This document shows positions 27,829-36,935 of a DNA stretch of 64,000 bases, in pieces. Numbering within the stretch: position 1 is the first letter of the stretch; the number at the start of each line of letters is the position of its first letter. A model generated the notes under the pieces. It was not told where the DNA came from. It was given only the letters and a program-made list of their open reading frames with translations, and did no database searches. Source of the DNA: Pseudomonas petrae (GTDB lineage Bacteria; Pseudomonadota; Gammaproteobacteria; Pseudomonadales; Pseudomonadaceae); NCBI RefSeq assembly GCF_021728295.1, contig NZ_JAKJXE010000003.1, positions 186,001-250,000 on the forward strand. The letters run 5' to 3'. The position numbers and the translations under genes were made by a program.

Positions 27829-27850
27829 TCGCGGGCAAGCGCGCTCCTAC
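27829..27850 (-). repeat. inverted REP directly after the RAYT gene
   Basis: Perfect inverted main-type REP 7 bp beyond the transposase stop codon, completing the RAYT-flanking pair. Confidence 0.93.
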
Positions 27851-27912
27851 AGTTGACCACGTCGTCTGCTGGCAACATTGTCTAGCGGACAACGCGGGCT
27901 TGCGCGGTCAGT

Positions 27913-28002
27913 GTAGGAGCGCGCTTGCCCGCGAACAGGTCGGTACAGGCGACACATCTCTGTCGTCCGAACTCAAGTCTTCGCGGGCAAGCGCGCTCCT
28001 AC
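27913..28002. repeat. REP pair, copy B of the duplicated 90-bp unit
   Basis: REPs at 27913-27934 and 27981-28002, with a loop identical to that at 27065-27110. Last element before mdcM. Confidence 0.93.
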
Positions 28003-28072
28003 AGGTTTTGCGGCAGACAATCGCCCGGGCTTGGCCTTGGGAATTCCGCTGAAAACATGCTGCCACCTAGCC

Positions 28073-28837
28073 TCAGCCCAAAATCCCCCGCACGATGAAG
28101 TACAACAGCGACGGCCCCAGCAAACAGCCGAGGCCGGTGTGGAACGTCGCCGTCAGCGCGCCATAGGGCACAAGCCGCCGATCCGTCGCCGCCAACCCGG
28201 CCGTCACGCCGCTCACGGTGCCGGCCAGACCGCCGAAGACCATTGCCGAACGCGGGTTATCCAGCCCCATCCAGCGCGCAGCCATCGGGGTGCCGACCAT
28301 CACCAGAATGGCTTTGATCAGACCGGTCGCGATCGACAGCGCCATCACATCCGAGCTCGCGCCCAACGCCGCACCGGTGACCGGCCCGACGATGTACGTC
28401 ACTGCGCCCGCGCCAATGGTGGTGATGCTCACGGCGTCGCGATAGCCGAAGGCATATGCCACACAGCAACCGACGATGAACGGCAGCAACGTGCCGAGCA
28501 GCAGCGAGAACGCGCCAATCCAGCCGGCCTTTTTCGCTTCGGTGGCCTGCACTTCGAACGCCGTTGCGACGATGGCGAAATCACGCAGCATCGCCCCGCC
28601 CATCAAACCGATGCCGGAGAACAGCGCCAAGTCCGCCAGCCCTTTCTGCCCGCCAGTCATAACGCCGCCCACCCACGCCAGCACCAGGCCGATGACGATC
28701 GCAATGGCCGAACCATGAATGCGCCCGAACGTCAGGCGCTTGGACAGCACCACCGAAATCCACATCACCACACCCACGACGGCGAACGCGGTGACCAGGC
28801 CCTGGCTGATCAGGTCTTTCTGAATAAGCTCCCACAT
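28073..28837 (-). CDS. mdcM: malonate transporter subunit MdcM
   Basis: 254-aa inner-membrane subunit of the two-component MdcL-MdcM (MadL-MadM) malonate uptake system. About seven to eight hydrophobic helices are seen. MadM-like stretches include GLADLALFSGIGLMGGAMLRD and AVTYIVGPVTGAALGASSDV. The start was placed at 28837 (MWELIQKDLISQ) immediately after the mdcL stop (1 bp). An upstream TTG frame is non-conserved. Last gene of the mdc operon, followed by REPs. Confidence 0.93.
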   Translation of the reverse strand: MWELIQKDLISQGLVTAFAVVGVVMWISVVLSKRLTFGRIHGSAIAIVIGLVLAWVGGVMTGGQKGLADLALFSGIGLMGGAMLRDFAIVATAFEVQATEAKKAGWIGAFSLLLGTLLPFIVGCCVAYAFGYRDAVSITTIGAGAVTYIVGPVTGAALGASSDVMALSIATGLIKAILVMVGTPMAARWMGLDNPRSAMVFGGLAGTVSGVTAGLAATDRRLVPYGALTATFHTGLGCLLGPSLLYFIVRGILG

Positions 28838-28838
28838 A

Positions 28839-29273
28839 TCAGCGGCCTCCTGCTGGCGAAACGGTCGGCGCAATCACCGGCAGCGGATTCGCGAGTTCGT
28901 CTTCTTTGGGCAGTGGCTCGCCCTTGTTGATGCGGCTAATGACTGCAATCGTGCAGCCACAGACCACCACCGACACCACTGCAGCGATGACCGCGATCGG
29001 CCCGCCCTTAAGCGCCGTGACGACGTTTTGCTGAGCGGCCATGGCCACAACGACCGGGATGTACATGGCGCCCCAGAAGCCGACGCCCATTTCGCAGCCT
29101 TCGCTCATGCCGCCGCGCTTTTGCATGAACAGCCGCGCGCAGATCAGCAGGATCATCGCGATCCCCACGCCACCCACGTTGGATTTGACGCCCAGCAAAA
29201 CGCCGAGCAGATCACCGAGAATCACCCCCGCGAGGGTGCATATTGCGAGTAACGCCACGCCATAAATCACCAT
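28839..29273 (-). CDS. mdcL: malonate transporter subunit MdcL
   Basis: 144-aa membrane protein with about four helices, the small partner of MdcM. Conserved segments: MVIYGVALLAICTLAGVILG, LGVKSNVGGVGIAMILLI, and MSEGCEMGVGFWGAMYIPVV. The ATG at 29273 is supported by these. The longer open frame to 29477 runs antisense-like into mdcH. Separated from mdcH by 67 bp. Confidence 0.93.
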   Translation of the reverse strand: MVIYGVALLAICTLAGVILGDLLGVLLGVKSNVGGVGIAMILLICARLFMQKRGGMSEGCEMGVGFWGAMYIPVVVAMAAQQNVVTALKGGPIAVIAAVVSVVVCGCTIAVISRINKGEPLPKEDELANPLPVIAPTVSPAGGR

Positions 29274-29340
29274 TGTTCTTATCCTCAAATCGCATCGTCG
29301 AAGTTGTTGTTTTTGTGTTCCTTCGAAAGCAGCAGTCGGT

Positions 29341-30276
29341 TTATGGGTGGCGGCGTTCCTCCTCTCGCGACAGCGCGCTGAGCGTGTCCAGCCGGGCGCC
29401 CTGGAAAGCGACAACCGATCCTTGTTCGAAGACGCGGCGCGCCAGGCCCGTGAGCACGGTGCCCGGCGGCAGCTCAATGTGCAGACGCGCGCCGCGCTCG
29501 TAAGCGGTTTGCACCGTACTGCGCCAGTCGATGACCCGGCACATGTTGAACGCCAGGTCGTCGCGCACCTTGTCGGCGCTGAGCATCGGCCGCGCAGTAC
29601 TGCCGCTGAGGTATTTCAGCGTCGGTGCCTTCAGAGAAACGTTGGCAAACCCATCAGCGAGCGCCTGTGCAGGTTCTGCCAGCAGTTCGCAATGGGACGG
29701 CACGCTGACGGCCAATCGCTTGGCCGCGGCTGCACCCTGTTCTTTTGCCAGCGTGGTGACGGCCGCCATGGCCTCGTCGCGACCGGCAATGACGAACTGG
29801 TTATCCGCGTTGATGTTGGCCAGATAGACCGGCGTCTCAACGCTGTGAATTCGAGCGATCAACGCTTCGACCGTGGGTTGATCCAGCCCGATGAGCGCGG
29901 TCATGCCGTAGCCCTGTGGATAAGCGCTTTGCATCAGCTCACCCCGCAGCGCCACCAGACGCACGGCATCCGAAAAATCCAGAGCCCCCGCGATCACCGC
30001 CGCCGGATAAGCACCGATGGACAAACCCGCGACCATATCGGGAGCGTTTTCATCGGCGATCAACACCCGCGCACAGGCGACGCCGGCGATCAGCAAACAG
30101 AGCTGAACGGCTCGCGTCGATTGCAGGGCGGCGGCCGTATCCAGCGTCAGGACGTCCTCGTTCAATGCAGCGCTCGCTTCTGCCAGGCACTGCGCGACCA
30201 AGGGGTGCTCCGGCAGCCCGTGGAGCATGCCCGGCTGTTGCGCGCCCTGGCCGGGAAACGCCCAGAAGCTGCTCAT
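29341..30276 (-). CDS. mdcH: malonyl-CoA:ACP transacylase of malonate decarboxylase
   Basis: Charges the malonate decarboxylase acyl carrier protein by transferring malonyl from CoA. 311 aa, FabD-like fold. FPGQGAQQPGM (7-17), the nucleophile motif GLSIG with Ser86, and VPSHCELL with the catalytic His (~189) are visible. The start overlaps the mdcG stop (4 bp). Confidence 0.94.
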   Translation of the reverse strand: MSSFWAFPGQGAQQPGMLHGLPEHPLVAQCLAEASAALNEDVLTLDTAAALQSTRAVQLCLLIAGVACARVLIADENAPDMVAGLSIGAYPAAVIAGALDFSDAVRLVALRGELMQSAYPQGYGMTALIGLDQPTVEALIARIHSVETPVYLANINADNQFVIAGRDEAMAAVTTLAKEQGAAAAKRLAVSVPSHCELLAEPAQALADGFANVSLKAPTLKYLSGSTARPMLSADKVRDDLAFNMCRVIDWRSTVQTAYERGARLHIELPPGTVLTGLARRVFEQGSVVAFQGARLDTLSALSREEERRHP

Positions 30277-30899
30277 GCCGCAACCGCCTGCGCCAGCCAA
30301 GGGTTATCCACAAGCCGCGCGCCGTCTTCGGCTTTGAGCAGCACCTGGCGAGACGATCCTGCCCACTCACGCAGCGCCACGGCACCAAACGGTGTTTGAA
30401 GCTGAAGGTCGATGCGGCAGGCCGCGCTGGCTAGCTGCTCAAGCAAACGGGCGGCATGCTGGCGATCAAGATAATCCGGGGTGCGCAGGATGAGATCCAG
30501 GTCGCTGCCCGCGTGCAGCACCGGCACGCCACTCGCCAGCTCGAAACCGGCGCCACCCGCCACGCCCCACGGCTGGCCGAGCGCGTCCATCACTGAACGG
30601 ATCTGCTCTAAGGCGCGCAGCGCCGGCCAATCAGCGTCAGCCGTGATGGCGATCAACCCCTCAGGCCGCACGCACCGTTGCACATCGTCGAGCCTCATGT
30701 GGGTGGCGTAGCGCTGATCCCGCGAGCGACCCCGCACGCCCACCGCCACTAGGCCCGCCGCGACACGGGCGCGGCGAACCACCACTGGATGACCGAGGCC
30801 AACGGCTTCAAACACCCATGCCGGCGCGTCGATCGGCAACGCAGCCGCCGGCAGACCCCACAACAGATCGTGGGGCAGCACCGGCTGAAAAGTGCTCAT
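30273..30899 (-). CDS. mdcG: phosphoribosyl-dephospho-CoA transferase (holo-ACP synthase)
   Basis: Attaches the 2'-(5''-phosphoribosyl)-3'-dephospho-CoA prosthetic group to MdcC. 208 aa. The nucleotidyltransferase motif is visible as GSDLDLIL (~132-139), preceded by a basic THMRLDDVQR region. The start ATG at 30899 overlaps the mdcE stop codon by one base. Confidence 0.93.
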   Translation of the reverse strand: MSTFQPVLPHDLLWGLPAAALPIDAPAWVFEAVGLGHPVVVRRARVAAGLVAVGVRGRSRDQRYATHMRLDDVQRCVRPEGLIAITADADWPALRALEQIRSVMDALGQPWGVAGGAGFELASGVPVLHAGSDLDLILRTPDYLDRQHAARLLEQLASAACRIDLQLQTPFGAVALREWAGSSRQVLLKAEDGARLVDNPWLAQAVAA

Positions 30900-31702
30900 T
30901 ACCACTGCGCCCGCAACAACTCGCGCACTTTCGACGACGCCGCACGGTTTGGCGCGCCGAGGCGTGAACTCAAATCATTACAGCCGGCCAGGGTGTCTTT
31001 GATCGCTGCAATCAAACAGTCCTGCACCAGCGTGACATCCGAAGCGCTGGGCTCCTCGATCTGACTGACCGACAGGGTTTCCCAGAGCAGGCCGAGGCTG
31101 GCGTAGCTGTCGATGTCGTAGGCCATCGGCGGCACGCTGGCGGCGAGTTTTTCCAGTTCTTCCACGCTGCGGAGTGTCACCCGCGCTGCAGATGCCTTGC
31201 CCATGGCGTGAACCATGACGCCCGGGTCGCGCAGGGCGATCAGCCGATTGGCCTGATAACCGTGGGCGAGAAACGCGCCGGACATCGCCTTGCCGACCAA
31301 TAGGCCAATCACCGGATGCCCGGCCAGACGCGCCCGGGCGTAAGCGTCAACCGCACCGGCCAGCGCTTGATGGATGCCCAGCGCTTCCTCGCGGCGGCCA
31401 TAGGCCTGACTCGGCACGTCGATGATCGCAATCAGCGTGCGCTTGTTGTCGCTGTGGCGATCCAGCTCGATGGCACCGTCGACCGCGTGGGCCAGCCCCC
31501 ATCCTTCGAGCAGTCCGACTTCGCCGTTCTGCGCGCGGGGAAAACGGTTATCTGGATCGGCGACCACGGCCAGGAACCGTGCCGGGCGATTGCCCGAGGT
31601 GCCGTCCGCTGCTTTCACCGACGCCGGCAGCCCCGCCACTTCAGCGGCGTTTGCGGCCAGCGCATTGAACCAGCTCAATCCACGAAGCGAGTAAGTACTC
31701 AT
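30899..31702 (-). CDS. mdcE: malonate decarboxylase gamma subunit
   Basis: With MdcD it decarboxylates malonyl-S-ACP to acetyl-S-ACP and CO2. 267 aa, carboxyltransferase/crotonase-like fold. SLRGLSWFNALA at the N-terminus and PVIGLLVGKAMSGAFLAHGYQ in the core are characteristic. It overlaps mdcD by 4 bp. Confidence 0.94.
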   Translation of the reverse strand: MSTYSLRGLSWFNALAANAAEVAGLPASVKAADGTSGNRPARFLAVVADPDNRFPRAQNGEVGLLEGWGLAHAVDGAIELDRHSDNKRTLIAIIDVPSQAYGRREEALGIHQALAGAVDAYARARLAGHPVIGLLVGKAMSGAFLAHGYQANRLIALRDPGVMVHAMGKASAARVTLRSVEELEKLAASVPPMAYDIDSYASLGLLWETLSVSQIEEPSASDVTLVQDCLIAAIKDTLAGCNDLSSRLGAPNRAASSKVRELLRAQW

Positions 31703-32550
31703 GACCGGTCTCCTTGATACGCGCTGCGCACGGCAGCGGGCTCTATCTGCTGGGCCGTGTCCACTTGCGACAAACGCTCGAGGAACCAGGCGTATCGACT
31801 GCTGCGCTCCTGCTCGGGCTTGCCCTTGTGCAACAACGCGTGCACCTGTTGCTGAATGGCGCTGATGTCATCGGCGACAAACGCATCCACCAGACCGCTG
31901 GCAAAACGTTGCTCGCCCCCCGTCAGGCTCCAGATGAAGGGCCGGTCGCGGGAATCGTATTCTTCGATGCCGGCTTCCTGTTCGATGACTTGCGGGCCGT
32001 TCAGGCCCAGACGCGCTTCCTGGGTAACGACCAGATAACTGCACAGCGCCGCCGCAATCGACATGCCGCCGAAGCAGCCGACGCTGCCCGCCACCACGCC
32101 GATCACCGGCTGATAGCGACGCAGATCAACGATCGCCGCGTGAATGTCGGCGATGGCGGCCAGCCCGAGGTTGGCTTCCTGCAAACGCACGCCCCCGGTT
32201 TCCAGCAGCAGAACGGCTGCCGTGGGAATGCCCTTGCGGTTGTCTTCGGCGGCCAGTTCCAGCGCGCCGGCCATTTTGGCGCCGCCGACTTCGCCCATGC
32301 TGCCGCCTTGAAAGCCGCCTTCGATGGCGCAAATCACCACCGGTTTGCCCTCGATCGTGCCCTTGGCGATCACCACGCCATCGTCGGCCTGTGGCACGAC
32401 GCCTTGCTTGGCCAGCCAAGGGGAAACCAGACGCTCGAAGGGATCGATCAGCTCACGAAAACTGCCATCGTCCAGCAGTGCGCGGGCGCGTTGGCGGGCG
32501 CCGAGTTCTACGAAACTGTGCTGCTGCAGAAGCCGCGTGCTGTCAGTCAT
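31699..32550 (-). CDS. mdcD: malonate decarboxylase beta subunit
   Basis: Carboxyltransferase-type subunit of the decarboxylase, 283 aa. Typical segments are VELGARQRARALLDDGSFREL near the N-terminus, VICAIEGGFQGGSMGEVGG, and VLLLETGGVRLQEANLGL. This is the oxyanion-hole-type architecture shared with acetyl-CoA carboxylase beta. It overlaps mdcC by 8 bp and mdcE by 4 bp, so all catalytic subunits are translationally coupled. Confidence 0.95.
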   Translation of the reverse strand: MTDSTRLLQQHSFVELGARQRARALLDDGSFRELIDPFERLVSPWLAKQGVVPQADDGVVIAKGTIEGKPVVICAIEGGFQGGSMGEVGGAKMAGALELAAEDNRKGIPTAAVLLLETGGVRLQEANLGLAAIADIHAAIVDLRRYQPVIGVVAGSVGCFGGMSIAAALCSYLVVTQEARLGLNGPQVIEQEAGIEEYDSRDRPFIWSLTGGEQRFASGLVDAFVADDISAIQQQVHALLHKGKPEQERSSRYAWFLERLSQVDTAQQIEPAAVRSAYQGDRS

Positions 32551-32842
32551 GACCGACCTCCTCGAAACCTTGCTCCAGACGCAGCCGGACCACGCCCGGT
32601 GTGGCGCCGAAATCGTGGATGTCGATGCTCATGGCCGGTGGCGTCTGGCCGTCGAACATGCGCTGGAAGAGGTTTTCCCAGCGCGCCGAACTGCCGTTGA
32701 CCGACGTCAGCACCTGGATCGTCAGCTTGCCCGGCTGACCCGGCTCAAGCAGCACTTCCAGATCACCTGAACCGACACAACCCACCAGCGCGCGACCCAA
32801 TGGCGGCTGCCCGGCGGGGAATTCAAAAGACAGGGTTTCCAT
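32543..32842 (-). CDS. mdcC: malonate decarboxylase acyl carrier protein (delta subunit)
   Basis: 99-aa ACP that carries the acetyl/malonyl thioester on a phosphoribosyl-dephospho-CoA arm. The attachment residue is Ser25 in VGCVGSGDLEV, the position known for this protein family. GATPGVVRLRLEQ lies near the C-terminus. The start lies 2 bp after the mdcB stop. Confidence 0.95.
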   Translation of the reverse strand: METLSFEFPAGQPPLGRALVGCVGSGDLEVLLEPGQPGKLTIQVLTSVNGSSARWENLFQRMFDGQTPPAMSIDIHDFGATPGVVRLRLEQGFEEVGHD

Positions 32843-32844
32843 GA

Positions 32845-33741
32845 TCAGATGTACCTCGTTTCATCGCCGAGCGCAGGCTCCAGGCGATCAATAAACAGGC
32901 AAGCGGCGAGCAAATCGGCAGCGCCGCCAGGAGAGGCGTTCAGGCTCAACAGTTGTTGATCCAGCTGATTCAGCGCGCGACGGCCGCTGAGGGTCGCGCT
33001 GCCGCCGGCGTCCAGCACCCGCTGCGCACCGTGTTGCATGGCGTGCAGGCCTTCTTCACCCGCGCGATACAGCACGCAGGTATCGGACAGCGTGGTCATG
33101 ATCGCCAGCAGTGCATCGAGTCGCGCGTTTTGCTCGCCATGCCCGGCGGCCCGGCTGCGGATAAGTTGCGGCAAGCCGGTTTGAGTGACGGCAGGGAAAC
33201 CCGCTTGCGCTTGTTCTCGGGCACCCTTTGCACCGTATTTCTGCGCAACAGCTTGCCCATGGCTGTGGTTGGAGGGCTGATGACGATCCTCGATCAATGC
33301 CAGCTGGCCTGCGCGTCGGCTCACCCCTTCTGGAAAAAGATCACGCCGATCAAGCGCCGCAGCCGTCACCAGCAAACCCAGTGCCCAGATCGCGCCACGG
33401 TGGGTGTTGACTCCGTTGGTGGTGCGCATCATCGCGGCTTCGCCCTCGCGACCGAGACGGCCAATAGTTAGCCGCAACAGCGGGTTGATCTCGCCGATGG
33501 CCATGGCGGCGTCGGCCATTTGCTTGAACGCGGGCCACAGCGACAGCGCTGATGCGTGCATCAGACCCAGGTGCAGGTCCGTGTGGGCGCCACTGCTGCG
33601 ACGATCGACCAGCGCCGGTTTTGGCGACAGGTCGGCTTCGTCGATCAGCGCATCCACCGCCAGATCGGCCAAACGCTCTGCCAGTGATGCCGGGTTCGGC
33701 GCTGCATCGAAAGTGTCGAAAGCTACGTTGAATGCGCGCAT
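32845..33741 (-). CDS. mdcB: triphosphoribosyl-dephospho-CoA synthase
   Basis: Makes the prosthetic-group precursor 2'-(5''-triphosphoribosyl)-3'-dephospho-CoA from dephospho-CoA and ATP. 298 aa, CitG/MdcB family. Visible: [21 protein letters not shown] (~35-55), [15 protein letters not shown] (~108-122) and [16 protein letters not shown] at the C-terminus. The ATG at 33741 overlaps the mdcA stop. A longer in-frame extension to 33789 lies inside mdcA and is not used. Confidence 0.94.
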   Translation of the reverse strand: MRAFNVAFDTFDAAPNPASLAERLADLAVDALIDEADLSPKPALVDRRSSGAHTDLHLGLMHASALSLWPAFKQMADAAMAIGEINPLLRLTIGRLGREGEAAMMRTTNGVNTHRGAIWALGLLVTAAALDRRDLFPEGVSRRAGQLALIEDRHQPSNHSHGQAVAQKYGAKGAREQAQAGFPAVTQTGLPQLIRSRAAGHGEQNARLDALLAIMTTLSDTCVLYRAGEEGLHAMQHGAQRVLDAGGSATLSGRRALNQLDQQLLSLNASPGGAADLLAACLFIDRLEPALGDETRYI

Positions 33742-35417
33742 CACCAGCTCCTGAATTTCGCAGGCGGGTTGTACAAACCGCCGGACCATTCCACCAGTTC
33801 GGCGACGCTCTTGGCGGCCAGCAGTTCACGGCTCGCGTCCGTGCGACGAATGCCCAGGTCCTCAGGCAGCGCGATCAGCCCTTCGCGGCGCATGCGGGCG
33901 GTGTCTTTCGGGTTGTGGCGCAGGCCGATGGAGGTCACGCCCGCGACGGCGGCGATCATGGCCTGACGCTCTTCCAGCGTTCGCGCCTTGTACAGATAGG
34001 CGACGCCTTCTTCGGTCAGCAGATGGGTCACGTCATCGCCATAGATCATGATCGGCGCCAGGGGCATACCGCTCTTTTTCGCGACTTCCACGGCGTCCAG
34101 GGTCTCGACGAAGGTCGGTTTGCCGCCTTCCTGGAAGGTCTCGACCATCTGCACGACGAGCTTCTTGCCGCGTTCAAGATAGGCGTCCGGCCCGTCACCG
34201 CTCTGCTGGCGCATGTCCAGCCAGGCGGGCGTGGCGTGACGTCGGCCGTGCGGGTCGTGCCCCATGTTTGGCGCGCCGCCGAAGCCGGCAAGGCGCCCGC
34301 GCGTAACGGTGGAAGAATGGCCGTCACCGTCGACTTGCAGCGTGGCGCCGATGAACAGGTCAACGGCGTATTGCCCGGCCAGTTGGCACATCATCCGGTT
34401 GGAACGCATGGAGCCATCGTGACCGGTGAAGAACACATCAGGCCGTGCGGCGATGTAATTCTCCATGCCCAGTTCGGTGCCGAAACAATGCACGCTTTCG
34501 ACCCATCCGCTTTCGATGGCGGGGATCAGCGTCGGGTGTGGGTTGAGCGTCCAGTTGCGGCAGATCTTGCCCTTCAGGCCCAGGGATTCGCCGTAGGTCG
34601 GGAGGATCAGCTCGATGGCAGCGGTATTAAAACCAATGCCGTGGTTGAGGGACTGGACGTTGTGTTTTTCGTAGATCCCGCGAATCGCCATCATCGCCAT
34701 CAGCACATGCACCGGCTTGATGTGGCGCGGGTCGCGGGTGAACAGCGGCTCGATGTAGAACGGCTTGTCGGCGACGACCACGAAGTCGACCCATGACGCC
34801 GGGATGTCCACACGCGGCAGGTCGCTGACGTCATCCACCAACTGGTTGACCTGCACGATGACGATGCCGTCGCTGAAGGCGGCCGGTTCGATCAGGGCGG
34901 GGGTGTCTTCGGTGCTGGCGCCGGTGTAGATGTTGCCGGCCCGGTCAGCCATGAAACCGGCCGAGAGCACGACATTGGGAATCAGGTCGACCAGGAGGCG
35001 GGAATACAGCTCGATGTAGGTGTGAATCGCGCCGATTTCCAGCAGGCCATCTTCCAGCAACTGGCTGATGCGCAGGCTTTGCGTACCGGCGAAAGAGAAG
35101 TCCAGCTTGCGGGCGATGCCGCGTTCGAACAGGTCCAGATGCTCGGCCCGCCCAACGCTGGGCATGATCATGTGCAGGTCGTGGAGTTTGCCGGGATCGG
35201 CCTTCACCAGTGAGCGCGAAAGGAAATCCGCCTGCTTCTGGTTGTTGCCTTCCAGCACCACGCGATCGCCCGGCGCAATCAGCGCCTCAAGCGCCGCAAC
35301 AATCTTGTCGGTCGGCAGTACAACGCCATCGGCGAAGGAACGCACCAGGTCGAGCCGCCGCAGCTTTTCAGTGCGGCGACGCGACCAGCGCGGGTCAAGT
35401 TTAGTTGTTGTGGTCAT
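33741..35417 (-). CDS. mdcA: malonate decarboxylase alpha subunit
   Basis: Acetyl-S-ACP:malonate ACP transferase, which exchanges acetyl for malonyl on MdcC. 558 aa, CoA-transferase-related. Segments include [27 protein letters not shown] (read in two parts around residue 45), [30 protein letters not shown] and [21 protein letters not shown]. First gene of mdcABCDEGHLM, an order I recall from P. putida and relatives. The entire operon is tightly packed (overlaps or gaps of 1-2 bp from mdcA to mdcH). The 23-bp palindrome 77 bp upstream is the probable MdcR site. Confidence 0.95.
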   Translation of the reverse strand: MTTTTKLDPRWSRRRTEKLRRLDLVRSFADGVVLPTDKIVAALEALIAPGDRVVLEGNNQKQADFLSRSLVKADPGKLHDLHMIMPSVGRAEHLDLFERGIARKLDFSFAGTQSLRISQLLEDGLLEIGAIHTYIELYSRLLVDLIPNVVLSAGFMADRAGNIYTGASTEDTPALIEPAAFSDGIVIVQVNQLVDDVSDLPRVDIPASWVDFVVVADKPFYIEPLFTRDPRHIKPVHVLMAMMAIRGIYEKHNVQSLNHGIGFNTAAIELILPTYGESLGLKGKICRNWTLNPHPTLIPAIESGWVESVHCFGTELGMENYIAARPDVFFTGHDGSMRSNRMMCQLAGQYAVDLFIGATLQVDGDGHSSTVTRGRLAGFGGAPNMGHDPHGRRHATPAWLDMRQQSGDGPDAYLERGKKLVVQMVETFQEGGKPTFVETLDAVEVAKKSGMPLAPIMIYGDDVTHLLTEEGVAYLYKARTLEERQAMIAAVAGVTSIGLRHNPKDTARMRREGLIALPEDLGIRRTDASRELLAAKSVAELVEWSGGLYNPPAKFRSW

Positions 35418-35493
35418 GCTGACTCCACGAGTTCGCTGTCGTGGGGCAGATTAGGAGGGGTTCAGGTGCGGCATCAATCAAGCAAATGCGAGA

Positions 35494-35516
35494 ATCATTA
35501 CCGTGAGAGTAATGAT
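35494..35516 (-). promoter_or_regulatory. candidate MdcR operator upstream of mdcA
   Basis: Perfect 8-bp inverted repeat ATCATTAC-N7-GTAATGAT (35494-35501 and 35509-35516). Its core ATTACCGTGAGAGTAAT is a LysR-type T-N11-A site. It ends in the stop codon of the Fic gene and lies 77-99 bp upstream of the mdcA start, the normal position for a LysR activator site. Confidence 0.72.
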
Positions 35517-36664
35517 CAGTCCGGCCAGTTGATTTGATAGCGGGTGCTGCGCCCTCCGCCCGGGAGTTTAAGCAGGCAGTCCTTTTCCAACAGGTCCGCG
35601 AGATGCCGGGTTGCGGTGGCTTTACTGACTTTGGCGACCCCTTGGTATTGAGCGGCGCTGATGCCGGCGGCGAAGCCCGCCTCCGGCATCTCCGGCAGCA
35701 GGTTGCCATTCAACAACCGATTGAGCACCTTGGTCTGCTCGGGAGATAGCCCGTCATCCCGATGGGCTTGCCAGAACCTTGCCTTCGCCAAATCCCGGTC
35801 GATGCGCTGGATGGCCTGCTCAAACGTATGGAGCAGCGTCTGTAAAAACCAGACGAGCCATTCGGTGATGTTCAGGCCACCACGTTGGGTTGCTTCCAGA
35901 ATACGGTAGTAGTCCTGACGGCGGGCGAGGATGCTCGCGGACATGGCATAAAAGCGTATTGCCTGATGTTCGCCTTGGGCCATGGCCAGATCAGTGATTG
36001 CGCGGGTCAAACGTCCGTTGCCATCGTCGAACGGGTGCAGCGTCACGAACCAGAAATGCGCGATGCCCGCGCGGATCAGCGGGTCGAGGGTTGGATCGGC
36101 GCGGCTGCTGTTGAACCAGTAGAAAAAGTCATCAAGCTTTTGCTCCAGGCCTTCGCGCGCAGGCGCCTCGAAATGCACCACGGGCCTGTCGATGCGACCG
36201 GACACGACCTGCATGGGCTCAGGCCCCCTGAGCGTCCCAACCTGGATGGGGTATGCCGTCAGCGCGCTCGGTTCGGGGAATAACAACCGATGCCAATGCA
36301 TCAGCCGTTCAGACGTCAGCGGCGCGTCGTATTGTTGAGTGGCATCCAGCATCAGCTCCGCCAGACCTTCACTGCGCGCAGTCATGCGTTCATCGCTGGC
36401 GAGCCCGAGCCGCTTTGCCAGAGAAGAACGCACTGACTCCACATTCAGCTGCTCACCTTCAATGGCCGATGAGGTGATGACGTTCTGCAGCAGGGCGTCC
36501 AGTTCGCGCTCGACATTCGCGTCGGGGCCTGACGCGCCAATCATCCCCAATAACTGACCCTGCGCCTGAGTGCAGGACCGCAACAGCGGCGCCAACGGCT
36601 CCACGTACCAGGAAAAGGACGGCCATTTGGGGTGTTGCCAAATCCACTTTTTTGACTGTTCCAC
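35516..36664 (-). CDS. Fic-family protein, class II, with C-terminal winged helix
   Basis: 382 aa. The active-site motif HPFDDGNGRLTRA (from residue 210) is the complete HPFx(D/E)GNGR consensus, so nucleotidyl transfer (AMPylation or similar) is expected. The inhibitory helix SSAIEGE (65-71) lies N-terminal, making it a class II, self-inhibited Fic protein. The N-terminal ~40 residues resemble DUF4172. The C-terminal ~75 residues look like a winged helix (VAKVSKATATRHLADLLEKD) and end with a basic beta wing. This suggests DNA binding and autoregulation, which fits the palindrome array upstream of its start. The target protein is unknown. Confidence 0.93.
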   Translation of the reverse strand: MEQSKKWIWQHPKWPSFSWYVEPLAPLLRSCTQAQGQLLGMIGASGPDANVERELDALLQNVITSSAIEGEQLNVESVRSSLAKRLGLASDERMTARSEGLAELMLDATQQYDAPLTSERLMHWHRLLFPEPSALTAYPIQVGTLRGPEPMQVVSGRIDRPVVHFEAPAREGLEQKLDDFFYWFNSSRADPTLDPLIRAGIAHFWFVTLHPFDDGNGRLTRAITDLAMAQGEHQAIRFYAMSASILARRQDYYRILEATQRGGLNITEWLVWFLQTLLHTFEQAIQRIDRDLAKARFWQAHRDDGLSPEQTKVLNRLLNGNLLPEMPEAGFAAGISAAQYQGVAKVSKATATRHLADLLEKDCLLKLPGGGRSTRYQINWPD

Positions 36665-36682
36665 GTAACGCCTCGGAGGTAC

Positions 36683-36747
36683 ATGAGCCGATTAGCGACA
36701 TTATTCGGCTCACGGAATGAGCCGAATATGCGGTTTATTCGGCTCAT
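36683..36747 (-). promoter_or_regulatory. double palindromic operator array upstream of fic
   Basis: Four copies of ATGAGCCGAAT alternate in orientation: 36683-36692 (direct), 36703-36712 (inverted), 36717-36727 (direct), 36737-36747 (inverted). Within each pair the starts are exactly 20 bp apart, and the two pairs are 34 bp apart. The array begins 19 bp upstream of the Fic start codon and ends 189 bp before the antitoxin start. Likely autoregulatory binding sites. The rest of 36665-36935 holds no gene. Confidence 0.75.
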
Positions 36748-36935
36748 CGTCTAGGAGGGATTTGGGAGGAAAGCGATATATATGTACCGCAATCGATCCT
36801 TCTCGACTGATTAAACTGTCCACTTCACAAATCTGATATCCGAGCGCCATGTCGCAGTTGCCTGAATTGCCTTTTCCGACCCAGACTCCTACCTTTGAGA
36901 GCGACATATATGCCTTTCAAGCGCCCGGAGAACTC

